A stretch of 64,000 nt of DNA from Corynebacterium ulceribovis DSM 45146 (lineage in GTDB: Bacteria; Actinomycetota; Actinomycetes; Mycobacteriales; Mycobacteriaceae), in the NCBI RefSeq assembly GCF_000372445.1, contig NZ_AQUY01000001.1, forward strand, positions 155,157 through 219,156. Reading direction: 5' to 3'. The notes beneath the pieces were generated by a model. It saw only the letters and a list, made by a program, of their open reading frames with translations, was not told where the DNA came from and ran no database searches. Positions 38,854 to 48,317 of this stretch are shown in pieces. Position numbers and translations under genes: made by a program. How positions within the stretch are numbered: the first letter of the stretch is position 1; each line of letters begins with the position of its first letter.

Positions 38854-41025
38854 ATGAAAACCTCGGAAGAGGAGATCCTGCAGCTGGCTCGTATCCCCGA
38901 GTCCGTGCTGTTTAACGTCTTGGGGCTTGCTGACCCTACCGTGCATGAAGTCGCAGAAATTCTGCCGCCGGAGTTTGTGCACTTTGCTGAAGCTTTGCAG
39001 CAGCGGATGACCACGCCGCAGCGCATTGAGCCAGAAGCAGAACCAGTACCAGGGGCCGCGCCAGAACCAGAACCGGTTCCAATGCCAGCGACGCCACCAC
39101 CTACGCCAGCACCGCAGCCTACGCCAGAACCGCAGCCTGCGCCTGAGCCTACGCCCGCCGCAGAAGCTGCGCCAGCTGCGGAGCAGCCAATGACGCTGCA
39201 GCAGCAGTTCGCGCAGTTCGCGAAGCAAGCCCCGACCTACCGCTCGGTGATGCGCCCAGAGGACAAGCTTGACGTTGCTCGTACGATGTTCGCGGACTTC
39301 GACTACAGCACGATCCAGGACGAATCGGTGCTGGACCGTCGCTTGAACGTCCATGTGCGCGAACTCGAAGACGGCGATATCGTCCAGGTCACCTGGGACC
39401 CCATCGAAGCTCCGGCAGACCACTTTGTGGTTTACCGGGTTATTGTCGCGGACAGAGAACTCAATCACACGCCGGATGAGGGCGACCTAGCCCTTGTCAC
39501 TGGGGGCCGTGGCTATGAGGAGCCGGTCCCAGAAGGCATCGCTTTCCGCCACTACCAAGTGTGGGCAAGCACCGGCACTGACCCACAAAACTGTGTCGAT
39601 AGTCAGCCGGTGTTTGTGGGTGAAGAAATCTATATCGCCCCACTCCATGATGTCTCCATCGATGAGTCACAAGGCGTCGTCGAAGGCACTTGGACGTCGT
39701 TGCCGGGACACACCAGCGTGCGTGTGTTCGCATCTCCGGTTTCGGAGCCTCATGAGCCTACCTATCCGGATCACCAGCTGCGGACCCGAGTGACGCCCCA
39801 CAACTTCGAGCATCGTCCGCTGATTCGTGGCGTGGTGATGCGGTATGCACTGCAGCCGGTAGTGATGTTCCGGGACACCCAGCGAGTGGGACCGACCACC
39901 AACTATGAGCTGCTCATTAGTGCAACGCTGGAGAAAGTCGACTTTGACATCTGCGAACGTCGCTTCGATGACGATAAAGAGCAGATTTACCTGCATTGGT
40001 ACACACCACCAGCTGGCTATGTCCGGATCTACCTGAGCCAAACCAGCCCGTCGACAGAGCTGAACTATGAAGATGAGATTTCGGTTGACGCGGTTGAACG
40101 TGACCCAGCGTTGTACTTGGACCCGTCTGCGGCAGTAGGCCGCAGAGCAACTGCGATGAAGTTCGACATGGAGCCGGGCACGCATGGCAGCGATGGCGAA
40201 AAGAGCATCATTTGGCCTAATGAGTGGACCGAGGTGCATATCACTCCGGTAACCATCGTGAAGGACAAAGCTGCTGTCGGCAAAACCCAAGTTCTGCAGC
40301 GGGTGGATTCGATTACCAACCTGGAGCTGCAAGAGCGCGCGGACTCGCAGTTGGTCACGTTTGAGTGGCCACGGGGCGCCGATTACGTCCGCGTGGAGAC
40401 GGCATCGCTTGGCGAAACTGATGCAGCAAACCGAGTGCGGTTCACTGAGGTTGACGAGAGCACCTACGCTGAAACCGGTGGTGTCCGCATGAAGCTGCAG
40501 CAGAACGGTGAAATGGTCATTTTGACGCCGCTCAGCCGCCACGGCGGCGACGACACCGTGGCCAAGGAGACCGTCGCAAACTACCCGGGGCTGCGCCGTT
40601 TCCACTACGCCATCGACGCTGCGCAAGAGGGGCTCTACCTGAGCATTTGGTGCGACGGCGCAGAGGTACTGAACCCACCACGATTCCAGCTGGTGCAGAA
40701 CCCGGTGCGGTTCCCGCTGTCCGCCCAAGACACTCACGAGCCTGGCGCCGGCCCGTTGAGCACCGCGCGCCGCGATGAGAACGGAAACCACGAACAACCA
40801 GGCATTATTATCACGCCAGCGCGCCTGCCAAACAACCGAGTAGAAGCGCAGAAAACTCCATGGCTCATTGCAGCTTCGGAAATCACCAGGCTTTCCGGCC
40901 CGACCTATTTGCGGTTGTTTTTGCTTGATGACGATTACGAGGAATCTAGCGGACCGCGTCGCATCTTGACCGACGAACATCTGATGACCCCACCGGTCCT
41001 CTACCCGAGCTATTGGAGCAACTGA
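38854..41025 (+). CDS. Multi-domain beta-sandwich protein with Pro-rich linker
   Basis: 723 residues. The first 57 residues are helical (KTSEEEILQLARIPESVLF). A Pro-Glu/Ala repeat linker spans 58-112. The rest looks like a series of fibronectin-type-III or Ig-like sandwiches, to judge by strand-rich stretches such as DIVQVTWDPIEAPADHFVVY and TWTSLPGHTSVRVFASP, each with the Trp/Tyr pattern of FN3 folds. There is no signal peptide, so it is predicted to be cytosolic. No enzyme motif is seen. The stop overlaps the next start (TGATG), which means tight coupling. Confidence 0.7.
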   Translation: MKTSEEEILQLARIPESVLFNVLGLADPTVHEVAEILPPEFVHFAEALQQRMTTPQRIEPEAEPVPGAAPEPEPVPMPATPPPTPAPQPTPEPQPAPEPTPAAEAAPAAEQPMTLQQQFAQFAKQAPTYRSVMRPEDKLDVARTMFADFDYSTIQDESVLDRRLNVHVRELEDGDIVQVTWDPIEAPADHFVVYRVIVADRELNHTPDEGDLALVTGGRGYEEPVPEGIAFRHYQVWASTGTDPQNCVDSQPVFVGEEIYIAPLHDVSIDESQGVVEGTWTSLPGHTSVRVFASPVSEPHEPTYPDHQLRTRVTPHNFEHRPLIRGVVMRYALQPVVMFRDTQRVGPTTNYELLISATLEKVDFDICERRFDDDKEQIYLHWYTPPAGYVRIYLSQTSPSTELNYEDEISVDAVERDPALYLDPSAAVGRRATAMKFDMEPGTHGSDGEKSIIWPNEWTEVHITPVTIVKDKAAVGKTQVLQRVDSITNLELQERADSQLVTFEWPRGADYVRVETASLGETDAANRVRFTEVDESTYAETGGVRMKLQQNGEMVILTPLSRHGGDDTVAKETVANYPGLRRFHYAIDAAQEGLYLSIWCDGAEVLNPPRFQLVQNPVRFPLSAQDTHEPGAGPLSTARRDENGNHEQPGIIITPARLPNNRVEAQKTPWLIAASEITRLSGPTYLRLFLLDDDYEESSGPRRILTDEHLMTPPVLYPSYWSN

Positions 41026-42605
41026 TGAACTGCAGCGGGTTCTTTACTTATGCATCCTTCTCTAAGGGAGGCCGTGGCGGTTGGCAGGTAGGCCAGTCGG
41101 ATGGACTAAGCGATTCAGAAATCGAAGCGCTCCTTAAATGGACACCAACCCAAATCGACACTGGGATACCACTGCCGAAGTACCCATCGAATGAGCAAGT
41201 GACCCAGTTCATCCGCCGTACAGCGTGGCTGGATGCACCTTGGGGGCAGGGCGACAAAGCCTTGTTCTATTCGACACCAGCTGGTGAAGATGCCTCGGGC
41301 CGTCAAGGAAATGTGTTTTCCCAGGTGTATGTTTTCCGCAATGGGGATGCACCACATTTTCGGCCAAGTGACTTGTTAGCTTCCCCAGACTTTGCACAAG
41401 TTTTCGGTGCGGTAGCCGTCAATACGCATACGGTGACCATGGAACAATGCCGGGTGCAGCCGGGTCCACTGGCGGACACCGCGGCGGTCGCGGAGTGGTT
41501 GTACCCAGAAACGGACCCAGCCGCCGGGCAGCACCGCCGAGAACTGCTGATGCAGATCATGGATGCTCTTGAAGCGAAGCAACAAGTGGCCATTTGCGGG
41601 GACCTAGCTGAAGCCGCAGCATGGATCGCGGCATTGAATACAACGTTGGCGCCAGCGAATGCAGTGAAATTGTCGTGGTCGACGCTAGAGCGGGCACGAG
41701 GGCTAGACCACGCCACCGCCAAAAAGCTGCAGCTCGTGTTTCTGCCTGATGCTGACTTCGCCGAAGCGCAGAGCAATCGTCAATGGACAACATTCCGAAC
41801 ACATGACCAGGTGACCGCCACAGAAACGCAGTCGCCGTGGGCACAATTGGCACAGTTGGTGTTGCGCAACCAGGCAGATTTCCAGGCAGCTGCTAACCAG
41901 CAGGTTCCAGTACAGGGCGCGCAAAAAGGGTGGATGTTGGCTAACTACCTTGCAGAGAACCCGTATCTACTCAGTGACGCGAGCTCGCAGGTAACGGCAC
42001 TAGTGCAGGCAGCCGAAGCACATTCGCCATTTGCTGGGGCCAGTAATCCATACGATGACCACGCGCCAGCTCTGGACAGTTTTTCCGGCCAATTCAACTC
42101 GAATGTTTTTGATATCGGGGAGTCCGCCGCTGACCCACTGGAGAGTTCGGCAGGCCTCGGCAACCCTTGGGGAGAGACCCCGCCGACGAATCAATTGGCG
42201 GCTGCGGAAGTGCCGGCGTGGAGCTACGAAGACTTGGAAGCAGTGGCTGACCATTACGCGCCGTTGCCACCGATTATTCGCGGGCGTCGCGTGGAATGGT
42301 GGGAGGTTGCCGATATCCTGCGGCTATCTGCTCACGGCGCCGAGCACGCAGATGTGCTTGCCAGCGCGCAGCATCATGTGTTGATTACCGCGGCTGCGTT
42401 TGCAGCTCAAATGGGCCGCGACAATGATGTGCGCATGTTGCCGTGGTGGCGGGTGGCGGAGCTATCCGATGCTGATTTCGGCACTGTGGCGGCCTCAGTG
42501 CGCGACCTTGTTCCGGACGTGTCAGCAGCACAATACGATCAACTTATTCAGCAACCGCAGGTGCCCGATGGGCTGCGCGACATTTTGCGTAAATGCCAAC
42601 AATAG
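41025..42605 (+). CDS. Putative GTPase-associated protein (GAP1-like)
   Basis: 526 residues from the ATG overlapping the previous stop; the in-frame TTG at 41013 is less likely. The N-terminus, FFTYASFSKGGRGGWQVGQS and the following LDAPWGQGDKALFYSTPAG, resembles the domain called GAP1-N2 in annotated actinobacterial genomes; this rests on memory of the domain, not a search. The middle contains QQVAICGDLAEAAAWIAALN. The C-terminal part is helical with many acidic residues. It may be the adaptor for the GTPase three genes downstream. Confidence 0.6.
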   Translation: MNCSGFFTYASFSKGGRGGWQVGQSDGLSDSEIEALLKWTPTQIDTGIPLPKYPSNEQVTQFIRRTAWLDAPWGQGDKALFYSTPAGEDASGRQGNVFSQVYVFRNGDAPHFRPSDLLASPDFAQVFGAVAVNTHTVTMEQCRVQPGPLADTAAVAEWLYPETDPAAGQHRRELLMQIMDALEAKQQVAICGDLAEAAAWIAALNTTLAPANAVKLSWSTLERARGLDHATAKKLQLVFLPDADFAEAQSNRQWTTFRTHDQVTATETQSPWAQLAQLVLRNQADFQAAANQQVPVQGAQKGWMLANYLAENPYLLSDASSQVTALVQAAEAHSPFAGASNPYDDHAPALDSFSGQFNSNVFDIGESAADPLESSAGLGNPWGETPPTNQLAAAEVPAWSYEDLEAVADHYAPLPPIIRGRRVEWWEVADILRLSAHGAEHADVLASAQHHVLITAAAFAAQMGRDNDVRMLPWWRVAELSDADFGTVAASVRDLVPDVSAAQYDQLIQQPQVPDGLRDILRKCQQ

Positions 42606-42628
42606 AACGCCAACAATAGGAGCTACTT

Positions 42629-43579
42629 GTGAACATTACTTCTCTCCGCGAAGGCGATACTGTCACCACCAGCGCCAGCGGCATGATGCAGATTGAAGCG
42701 CAGAACCTGGGCAACCGCAGCGCCGTCGAACTTGTGGTCACTGGCACGAATGTGCACACCAACAGCATGAGCCAGAGCGCAACGAAGCTCACTGGCTTGA
42801 CCGGAACCGCCAGCATTGCATTGCGGCCAGTGGGCCAGGATGTGTTCGCGCCGGGCACGCATGTGCAGGTGGTGCTGTCACGGGGGCGGCCGAACACCCC
42901 GGCATATTCAGCTTGGGAACTGCCGATGGTCACGTTGGATGGCCGCAGTGAACTCGTAGTGGGGCAGTTGACCCAGACCGGCGATAAGTTAGCCATCTCC
43001 GCGGTCGCTTCGAAGTTTGATGCTCAGCTTGGCCGGGGCGCGGAGACTATTCGTGCGGCGCTGCGTAGCCGTCTTGACGGGGTGAGACTACCGGCGGATA
43101 TGCGGTTTAGCGTGCTGCTGGATACTTCCGCGTCGATGTCGGTGCCGTCGACTGCCCGGTATCTGGCTACTGCAGCTGACGTCATTACTGGCATGGCCGA
43201 TGAGTTGGCACCAGGAAATGACATTGAGTTGCAGATTCCTGGGCAGCGGCCGGTTTCAGTGCCGCAGGCAGAAATTGGTGAGAAGCTGCAGGAATATGTC
43301 GCTGCAGGTAAGCAGCGTATTGGTGGCGTTCAGACGGTGTCTCCGCAGCCGGGTACATATGTTGTAGCTATTTCGGACCAGCTGCTGAGCTCGGTGGCTG
43401 CAGGCAACGTCAACGCGTTGGCGCTTGTCCTCGGTGATGAAGCGCAGGGGGCGGAAAAGACGATTGCGGTTAATGCGTCGCTGGCGACCGCTCTTGAAGC
43501 AGGCCAGACGGATGCCATTGGCGGCAGCGTCGACAAGATGGTCGTGGTAGCCCGCGCTTTGGGAGCACGCCATGACTAA
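42629..43579 (+). CDS. Cytoplasmic vWA-like protein
   Basis: 316 residues, GTG start with AGGAGCTACTT before it. The N-terminal 120 residues are beta-rich. The vWA-like domain begins at RFSVLLDTSAS with MIDAS D165-T-S167-A-S169. It lacks a signal peptide, unlike the large secreted vWA protein of the same cluster. The domain is shorter than classical vWA, ending near VDKMVVVARALGARHD. The last eight bases overlap the GTPase gene. Confidence 0.75.
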   Translation: MNITSLREGDTVTTSASGMMQIEAQNLGNRSAVELVVTGTNVHTNSMSQSATKLTGLTGTASIALRPVGQDVFAPGTHVQVVLSRGRPNTPAYSAWELPMVTLDGRSELVVGQLTQTGDKLAISAVASKFDAQLGRGAETIRAALRSRLDGVRLPADMRFSVLLDTSASMSVPSTARYLATAADVITGMADELAPGNDIELQIPGQRPVSVPQAEIGEKLQEYVAAGKQRIGGVQTVSPQPGTYVVAISDQLLSSVAAGNVNALALVLGDEAQGAEKTIAVNASLATALEAGQTDAIGGSVDKMVVVARALGARHD

Positions 43580-44639
43580 CGTGAATCCGGACAATAGCTA
43601 CGAGCAGCCGATGGCACCTCAGATGTCAGCTCCAGCGTTCCCACATACCCCGACCCGCTGCCCATACACTTTCAAAGTGTTGTCGGATCCGACCGCGACT
43701 ACCAGCGAGTTCGTTTACCGAGAGTTGCCGCCGAACTGGGCGAATTCGGCGACTATTTGCGTTGCGATGGCTGGTGCGCGAGCCTCCGGTAAGAGTTTTT
43801 ATATTGCGGTGTTGGTGAAACTGCTGAGGCAGTTGACCTCGCAGAACAACAAGGTGGCGTGGCCGGCGAATGAGAATACGCAGCGCCAGTACTCGGAGCA
43901 CTATGAGTCGCCGCTGTTTGAGGAGATGGGGCTGATTAAGTCGACCCCAGGGATGGCTTCGGAGGACGCCTACCACCGGGACCCACTCATCTATGACCTG
44001 GGCATATGGCAAGTCAACGGTGAAGATCGCCGTTTCTTCTTCGTGCTGCGCGATGTTGCCGGCGAAGACCTGGAAAACTTGCCGTCCGACCTCAATGACT
44101 TGGAGTTCTTCCGCCACGCCGATGAAGTGGTGTTCCTCTTTGACCCGCTGCGCGTCCCGTCAGTGAAAACGAACCTGGAAGGTTTGGTTGAGGTCCAAGA
44201 ACTTGGCGGCGACCCTTTGAGCGTATTGACGAATTTGCTCCGCATTCTGGGGGACGCCCGTCCGCCATTAGCGCTTGCGTTGTCGAAGTTTGATGCGCTG
44301 CAGAAGCTGGAAGATGTGCATGGTTCGGAGTGGCGCCCCATTCTGGGTAACTACGGGGCAGCGTTCCGCCGCGACAACGGGATGCGTTTCGACGAAAAGG
44401 ACAGCCAACTGGTTGACCTTGAGGTCAAAAGTATGCTGCACCTGCTCAAAGCTACGGACTTGCTGAACACCATCAGGAATTCCTACCAGCTCCATGACTC
44501 TCAGAACGTGCGGTACTTTGCGACATCAGCACTGGGCAATGCGCCGAAGGGACGGATGATTGCTCGAACTGGTATCGCGCCTTACCGGTGCTTGGATCCA
44601 GTGCTGTGGCAGATCACTAAGCGAGGGATTTTCCTATGA
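43572..44639 (+). CDS. TRAFAC-like P-loop GTPase
   Basis: 355 residues. Walker A GARASGKS at 68-75 (with A-R-A before SGK), followed by a long insertion. DVAGED (161-166) is the DxxG-like Walker B/G3 element and SKFD (238-241) the N/TKxD-like specificity loop. This order is that of a translation-factor-class GTPase with degenerate G4. It resembles the Double-GTPase families associated with GAP1 proteins, but I see only one complete G-domain. There are no membrane helices. Overlap with the vWA gene and with the next gene (ATGA) implies cotranslation. Confidence 0.7.
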   Translation: MTNVNPDNSYEQPMAPQMSAPAFPHTPTRCPYTFKVLSDPTATTSEFVYRELPPNWANSATICVAMAGARASGKSFYIAVLVKLLRQLTSQNNKVAWPANENTQRQYSEHYESPLFEEMGLIKSTPGMASEDAYHRDPLIYDLGIWQVNGEDRRFFFVLRDVAGEDLENLPSDLNDLEFFRHADEVVFLFDPLRVPSVKTNLEGLVEVQELGGDPLSVLTNLLRILGDARPPLALALSKFDALQKLEDVHGSEWRPILGNYGAAFRRDNGMRFDEKDSQLVDLEVKSMLHLLKATDLLNTIRNSYQLHDSQNVRYFATSALGNAPKGRMIARTGIAPYRCLDPVLWQITKRGIFL

Positions 44640-45292
44640 CGCAGGGATTCGGCGGGTTCGGGAACCCACAAGGCGGAAACCCACAAGGTGGTCAGGGTGG
44701 CTTCGGCCAGCCTCGTCCGCAAGGCAATCATGGCGGCTTTGGTCAGGCAGGCCAGCACGGTGGGTTTGGACAACCACACCAGCAGGGTAGGTTCGGAGGT
44801 TTTGGCCAGCCGTCTCAGTCGGGGTCCCAGAGCGGATTCGGTCAGCCTGGTCAGGGGCCGTCTCGTGCGGATATGGATTACCGATTCGCCGATTCCGCTT
44901 CGTCAATAAGCCCCCAAAAGCCAATGCCTAGCTTCGCGCAACGGATGCGGACCCGGGTGAGTTACCGGGCGCCGTGGACCCTACTGCTGGCGGGGCTGGC
45001 GCAGCTGGGCACGGTCGGTTGGGTGATTTACAAACTGCAAACCATGGATCGGCCTGACAACTACACCGAAATTGTGGTCGGCTGGACGATTGTGCTGATC
45101 GTGCTGGTGGCGTTAGCTGCGTTGGTGATTAAAGGTGACCCAATTGCGCGTATCGCACTGACCGTGATGTGCGTTTTTGGGGTGCTGCTGCTGGCGCTGG
45201 GCGGGTTTGCGCCGGTGGGGCTGCTCAGTTTGATCACCATCGTGCTGATCTGGCTGCCGGTGAACCGAGAATGGTTCACCCACAACTACTGA
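44636..45292 (+). CDS. FG-repeat four-TM membrane protein (last gene of cluster)
   Basis: 218 residues, start overlapping the GTPase stop by four bases. Residues 1-75 are Gly/Gln/Phe-rich with GGFGQ motifs; then a basic patch precedes four hydrophobic helices (about 113-133, 145-165, 171-190, 193-209). It is not homologous to a named family I know. The tract resembles those of the first two genes of the cluster, so three proteins share a low-complexity tail of the same kind. Confidence 0.78.
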   Translation: MTQGFGGFGNPQGGNPQGGQGGFGQPRPQGNHGGFGQAGQHGGFGQPHQQGRFGGFGQPSQSGSQSGFGQPGQGPSRADMDYRFADSASSISPQKPMPSFAQRMRTRVSYRAPWTLLLAGLAQLGTVGWVIYKLQTMDRPDNYTEIVVGWTIVLIVLVALAALVIKGDPIARIALTVMCVFGVLLLALGGFAPVGLLSLITIVLIWLPVNREWFTHNY

Positions 45293-45341
45293 GCAGAGCG
45301 CCTGAGCAGAACTGCTGAGCAGGTGACGAACGCCGAGCGAA

Positions 45342-47039
45342 CTACTGGAAGGAGCCAGTCTTGAGGAAGTAGTTCGCCTCGGCCATTTCCTCAGTGAACT
45401 CGCCGGCCATGAAAATCTCTAGGGCGGCGGACACCAAGTTGTGCACCACACCCATCTGCGCGGTATTGCCCTTTGCCTGCGCATGCATGTAGCGCGCCTT
45501 TTCCATCAGTAGCTTGCCGATGAGGCGACGAGTTTCTGCGTTCTTCGCTGCTGGAAGCGGATTGCTGTTCAGGACGCGATTAATCAAGCCGATTGCAGTG
45601 TCAAAACGTTTGGCAAAGGCCCACGACCTGCTCAGATGCAATGTGACCTCGCAGATGAGCTGCAAATCACCCATCACCTGTGCATTGCGGTGCACCTTCG
45701 TCAGCACATCGTGGGCTTCCTTTAACTTGCGCTGCGAGACGAAGTCCAACGCCAGCTCGATATCCACGAAGCTTGCCTGCGCTTCATTGCCATCGCTTCG
45801 AAACTCTTTCATCGCCGACTGCAGGAACAGCTCGCGCAGCGGCAAATAGTTTGGTTGACGCGGCACAGCCAAGCCAACATTCTTCAGCAAAGCACCAGAA
45901 GTGGACTTGTTTGGCAATGTCTGCGCTGTCTGGATGACGGTGACGGAAAACTCAGACAGTAGGTCAGCATCTTCAGCCATGAGAATACGGTGCGTCATTT
46001 GTCGCAAAGCGTCGGTGAGCTGCTCTTCAGTCGGGCCGAAGTCGAGACCGAGGAAAGACACAGAATGAGTCAACACTGTTCGCACCATCTGAATGTCAAA
46101 GGAGCGTTCCACCGCGGTATCAAAGAACTTGTCCCACTTGGCGGTAATAGTGTCGTGGAAGCGGTCGCGTGTTTCAGTGAATTTTGGTGCACTGGTCAGC
46201 TTGCCCAAAGCTTCCCATGACACTTCGTGGATATCTTCCACGGCCGCGGGCGGAAGGAAGGAATCAAATGCTAACTCGACTCGGTGAATAATCGCGTCGG
46301 CAAGTTGATCGTCATTCGGGCCGCCTGGGGTGCCGGACGCAGCCAAAACGGCTTCCAGTTGCTGCAGACCGGACCGTTCATCCTTTCGAAGGGCGTCGGC
46401 AATGACCGCGTCCCAATCAGTAGCTGGCGGCGATGCTGGAGTAGGGGCGGGAGCTGAGGCCGCCGGTTGGGCTGGCGTAGGGGCGGGAGCAGGTGTCGCC
46501 GGTTGGGGCGGGATGGGGACCGGCGCTTGACTCGCGGCAAAAGTCTGCGCTGAGGAATCGAGCAACAGCTGTTCTGCCATGTGTGTCGCATGTTCCGCCG
46601 TATCGACGTTGCCCAGCGTCGCAGAGGTGGCAGCAGTAGCTAAATAGAACTTCGCCCCTTCCGCCGGTTGCCCAGAGTCGGAAGCATGAACCGCGATCGT
46701 ATGCTGAGCTTGATTGATGTAACCAAGGTCGCCCATCACAAGCGCAAGCGGACCCGAGCGACTAGCGGTTTTTGCCGCGGCAGGGATGTCATCAGTGCTG
46801 ATGAAAAAGTCCAACTGCAGCTTGCGTAGTTCATGCAGTGCGCGAAGCGACTCCATGTCCAACGGCCATGGGCCCTGTGGGTTTACGGCAGTGATTCCGT
46901 CAACAAGCAACTGCCGGAACTCCTGGCATAGCTCTTCCGGCCACTTATCCAACCATCCAAACTGTTTGACGTTCCGATCGTGGAATGCAGCGATGTGGCC
47001 AGTGACTTCCGCAGGAGTAGCAGTGTTGTTGAAAGGCAT
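45342..47039 (-). CDS. Helical-repeat protein with Ala/Pro linker, convergent to the cluster
   Basis: 565 residues. Residues 1-168 are alpha-helical (LRALHELRKLQLDFFISTDD), then a Pro/Ala linker spans 171-208, and the rest is strongly helical, with repeats reminiscent of tetratricopeptides (AKRFDTAIGLINRVLNSNPL). No enzyme motif and no membrane helix. The Pro-Ala linker is compositionally like that of the 723-residue protein in the cluster. It lies 49 bp from the cluster end, so it may be a partner, but it has its own transcript. Confidence 0.6.
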   Translation of the reverse strand: MPFNNTATPAEVTGHIAAFHDRNVKQFGWLDKWPEELCQEFRQLLVDGITAVNPQGPWPLDMESLRALHELRKLQLDFFISTDDIPAAAKTASRSGPLALVMGDLGYINQAQHTIAVHASDSGQPAEGAKFYLATAATSATLGNVDTAEHATHMAEQLLLDSSAQTFAASQAPVPIPPQPATPAPAPTPAQPAASAPAPTPASPPATDWDAVIADALRKDERSGLQQLEAVLAASGTPGGPNDDQLADAIIHRVELAFDSFLPPAAVEDIHEVSWEALGKLTSAPKFTETRDRFHDTITAKWDKFFDTAVERSFDIQMVRTVLTHSVSFLGLDFGPTEEQLTDALRQMTHRILMAEDADLLSEFSVTVIQTAQTLPNKSTSGALLKNVGLAVPRQPNYLPLRELFLQSAMKEFRSDGNEAQASFVDIELALDFVSQRKLKEAHDVLTKVHRNAQVMGDLQLICEVTLHLSRSWAFAKRFDTAIGLINRVLNSNPLPAAKNAETRRLIGKLLMEKARYMHAQAKGNTAQMGVVHNLVSAALEIFMAGEFTEEMAEANYFLKTGSFQ

Positions 47040-47181
47040 ATGAACATGCTAGCTGCCTGCGATGGAAGTAGCTGGGATGAGCGGTTTTTGGTTCTGTGGA
47101 AAGGGTGCTGTACCGTAAACAACTAGTCCCACGTCTCCAGGGTGGGGGCTTAACTTTTACCCAGTAGGCCAGCGAGAGCGG

Positions 47182-47207
47182 CTGACTGGGTTTCGCGCGT
47201 CTAAAAT
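47182..47207 (+). promoter_or_regulatory. Candidate rpsL promoter
   Basis: TAAAAT (47202-47207) is a plausible -10, with CTGACT upstream at short spacing; corynebacterial -35 boxes are weakly conserved. A hairpin CGGCTAATCCGGCCAAGACTA (approx. 47244-47270) lies in the leader before rpsL. Confidence 0.35.
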
Positions 47208-47292
47208 GATTCGCTCAAGTTGAGCTGACAAAGAAGTTTTCTCGGTCGGCTAATCCGGCCAAGACTAGCCGATCAACATAGAAAGACGGTTC

Positions 47293-47664
47293 ATGCCAAC
47301 TATTCAGCAGCTGGTCCGTAAGGGCCGCCACGACAAGAAGTCGCCGGTTGCTACTGCTGCGCTGAAGGGCTCCCCACAGCGTCGCGGCGTTTGCACCCGC
47401 GTGTACACCACCACTCCTAAGAAGCCTAACTCTGCGCTGCGTAAGGTCGCCCGTGTGCGCCTGACCTCTGGCGTTGAGGTTTCCGCTTACATTCCAGGCG
47501 AAGGCCACAACCTGCAGGAACACTCCATGGTTCTGGTTCGCGGTGGTCGTGTGAAGGACCTTCCAGGTGTCCGTTACAAGATCGTCCGTGGTTCCCTCGA
47601 CACCCAGGGTGTCAAGGACCGCAAGCAGGCTCGCTCCCGCTACGGCGCAAAGAAGGAGAAGTAA
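47293..47664 (+). CDS. rpsL: 30S ribosomal protein S12
   Basis: 123 residues. S12 contacts the decoding centre. Lysines 43 and 88 (TPKKPNSAL and [10 protein letters not shown]) are the residues whose change gives streptomycin resistance; both are wild type. rpsG follows after three bases. Confidence 0.98.
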   Translation: MPTIQQLVRKGRHDKKSPVATAALKGSPQRRGVCTRVYTTTPKKPNSALRKVARVRLTSGVEVSAYIPGEGHNLQEHSMVLVRGGRVKDLPGVRYKIVRGSLDTQGVKDRKQARSRYGAKKEK

Positions 47665-47667
47665 TCC

Positions 47668-48141
47668 ATGCCACGTAAAGGTCCTGCACCAAAGCGCCCA
47701 ATCGTAAACGACCCAGTTTACGGCTCCCCACTGGTTACCCAGCTGGTCAACAAGGTTCTGATCGACGGTAAGAAGTCCACTGCAGAACGCATCGTTTACG
47801 GCGCACTGGAAATCACCCGCGAAAAGACCGGCGGCGTTGACCCAGTTCAGACCCTGAAGCGCGCAATCGACAACGTTAAGCCTGCTCTCGAGGTTCGCTC
47901 CCGTCGTGTCGGTGGCGCAACCTACCAGGTTCCAGTTGACGTGCGCCCAGGCCGCGCAACCACCCTGGCACTGCGCTGGCTGCTGATGTTCTCCCGTCAG
48001 CGCCGCGAGAACACCATGATCGAACGTCTGGCAAACGAAATCATGGACGCATCCAACGGCTTGGGTGCATCCGTGAAGCGTCGCGAAGACGTCCACAAGA
48101 TGGCTGAGGCGAACCGCGCCTTCGCACACTACCGCTGGTAA
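47668..48141 (+). CDS. rpsG: 30S ribosomal protein S7
   Basis: 157 residues in the str operon order. [20 protein letters not shown] at the start and [19 protein letters not shown] at the end are typical. S7 nucleates assembly of the 16S 3' domain and binds near the E-site tRNA. Its codons are those of a highly expressed gene. Confidence 0.98.
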   Translation: MPRKGPAPKRPIVNDPVYGSPLVTQLVNKVLIDGKKSTAERIVYGALEITREKTGGVDPVQTLKRAIDNVKPALEVRSRRVGGATYQVPVDVRPGRATTLALRWLLMFSRQRRENTMIERLANEIMDASNGLGASVKRREDVHKMAEANRAFAHYRW

Positions 48142-48317
48142 TACCACGGCAACCCCTGGGGCAGTGGACAGTCGGCTGCCCCTTATCTTCGGGTTGATCG
48201 GCTGTTCATATCGCCACTTACGCAGTTAGGTGGCAAAATAGATAAAGCAATAAACCACTTGCGGGGTTCGTGGAGGATTTCCTCGGCCCTGCCGAACGAC
48301 GAATGAGCGGGGCTACT

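Noticed and set aside
39667..40980. 437-codon minus-strand open frame
   Set aside because: Antisense to the FN3-like gene; no plausible domain.
28959..45292. Type VII secretion or conjugation system
   Set aside because: No FtsK/EccC ATPase, WXG100 protein, relaxase or VirB-like component is present.
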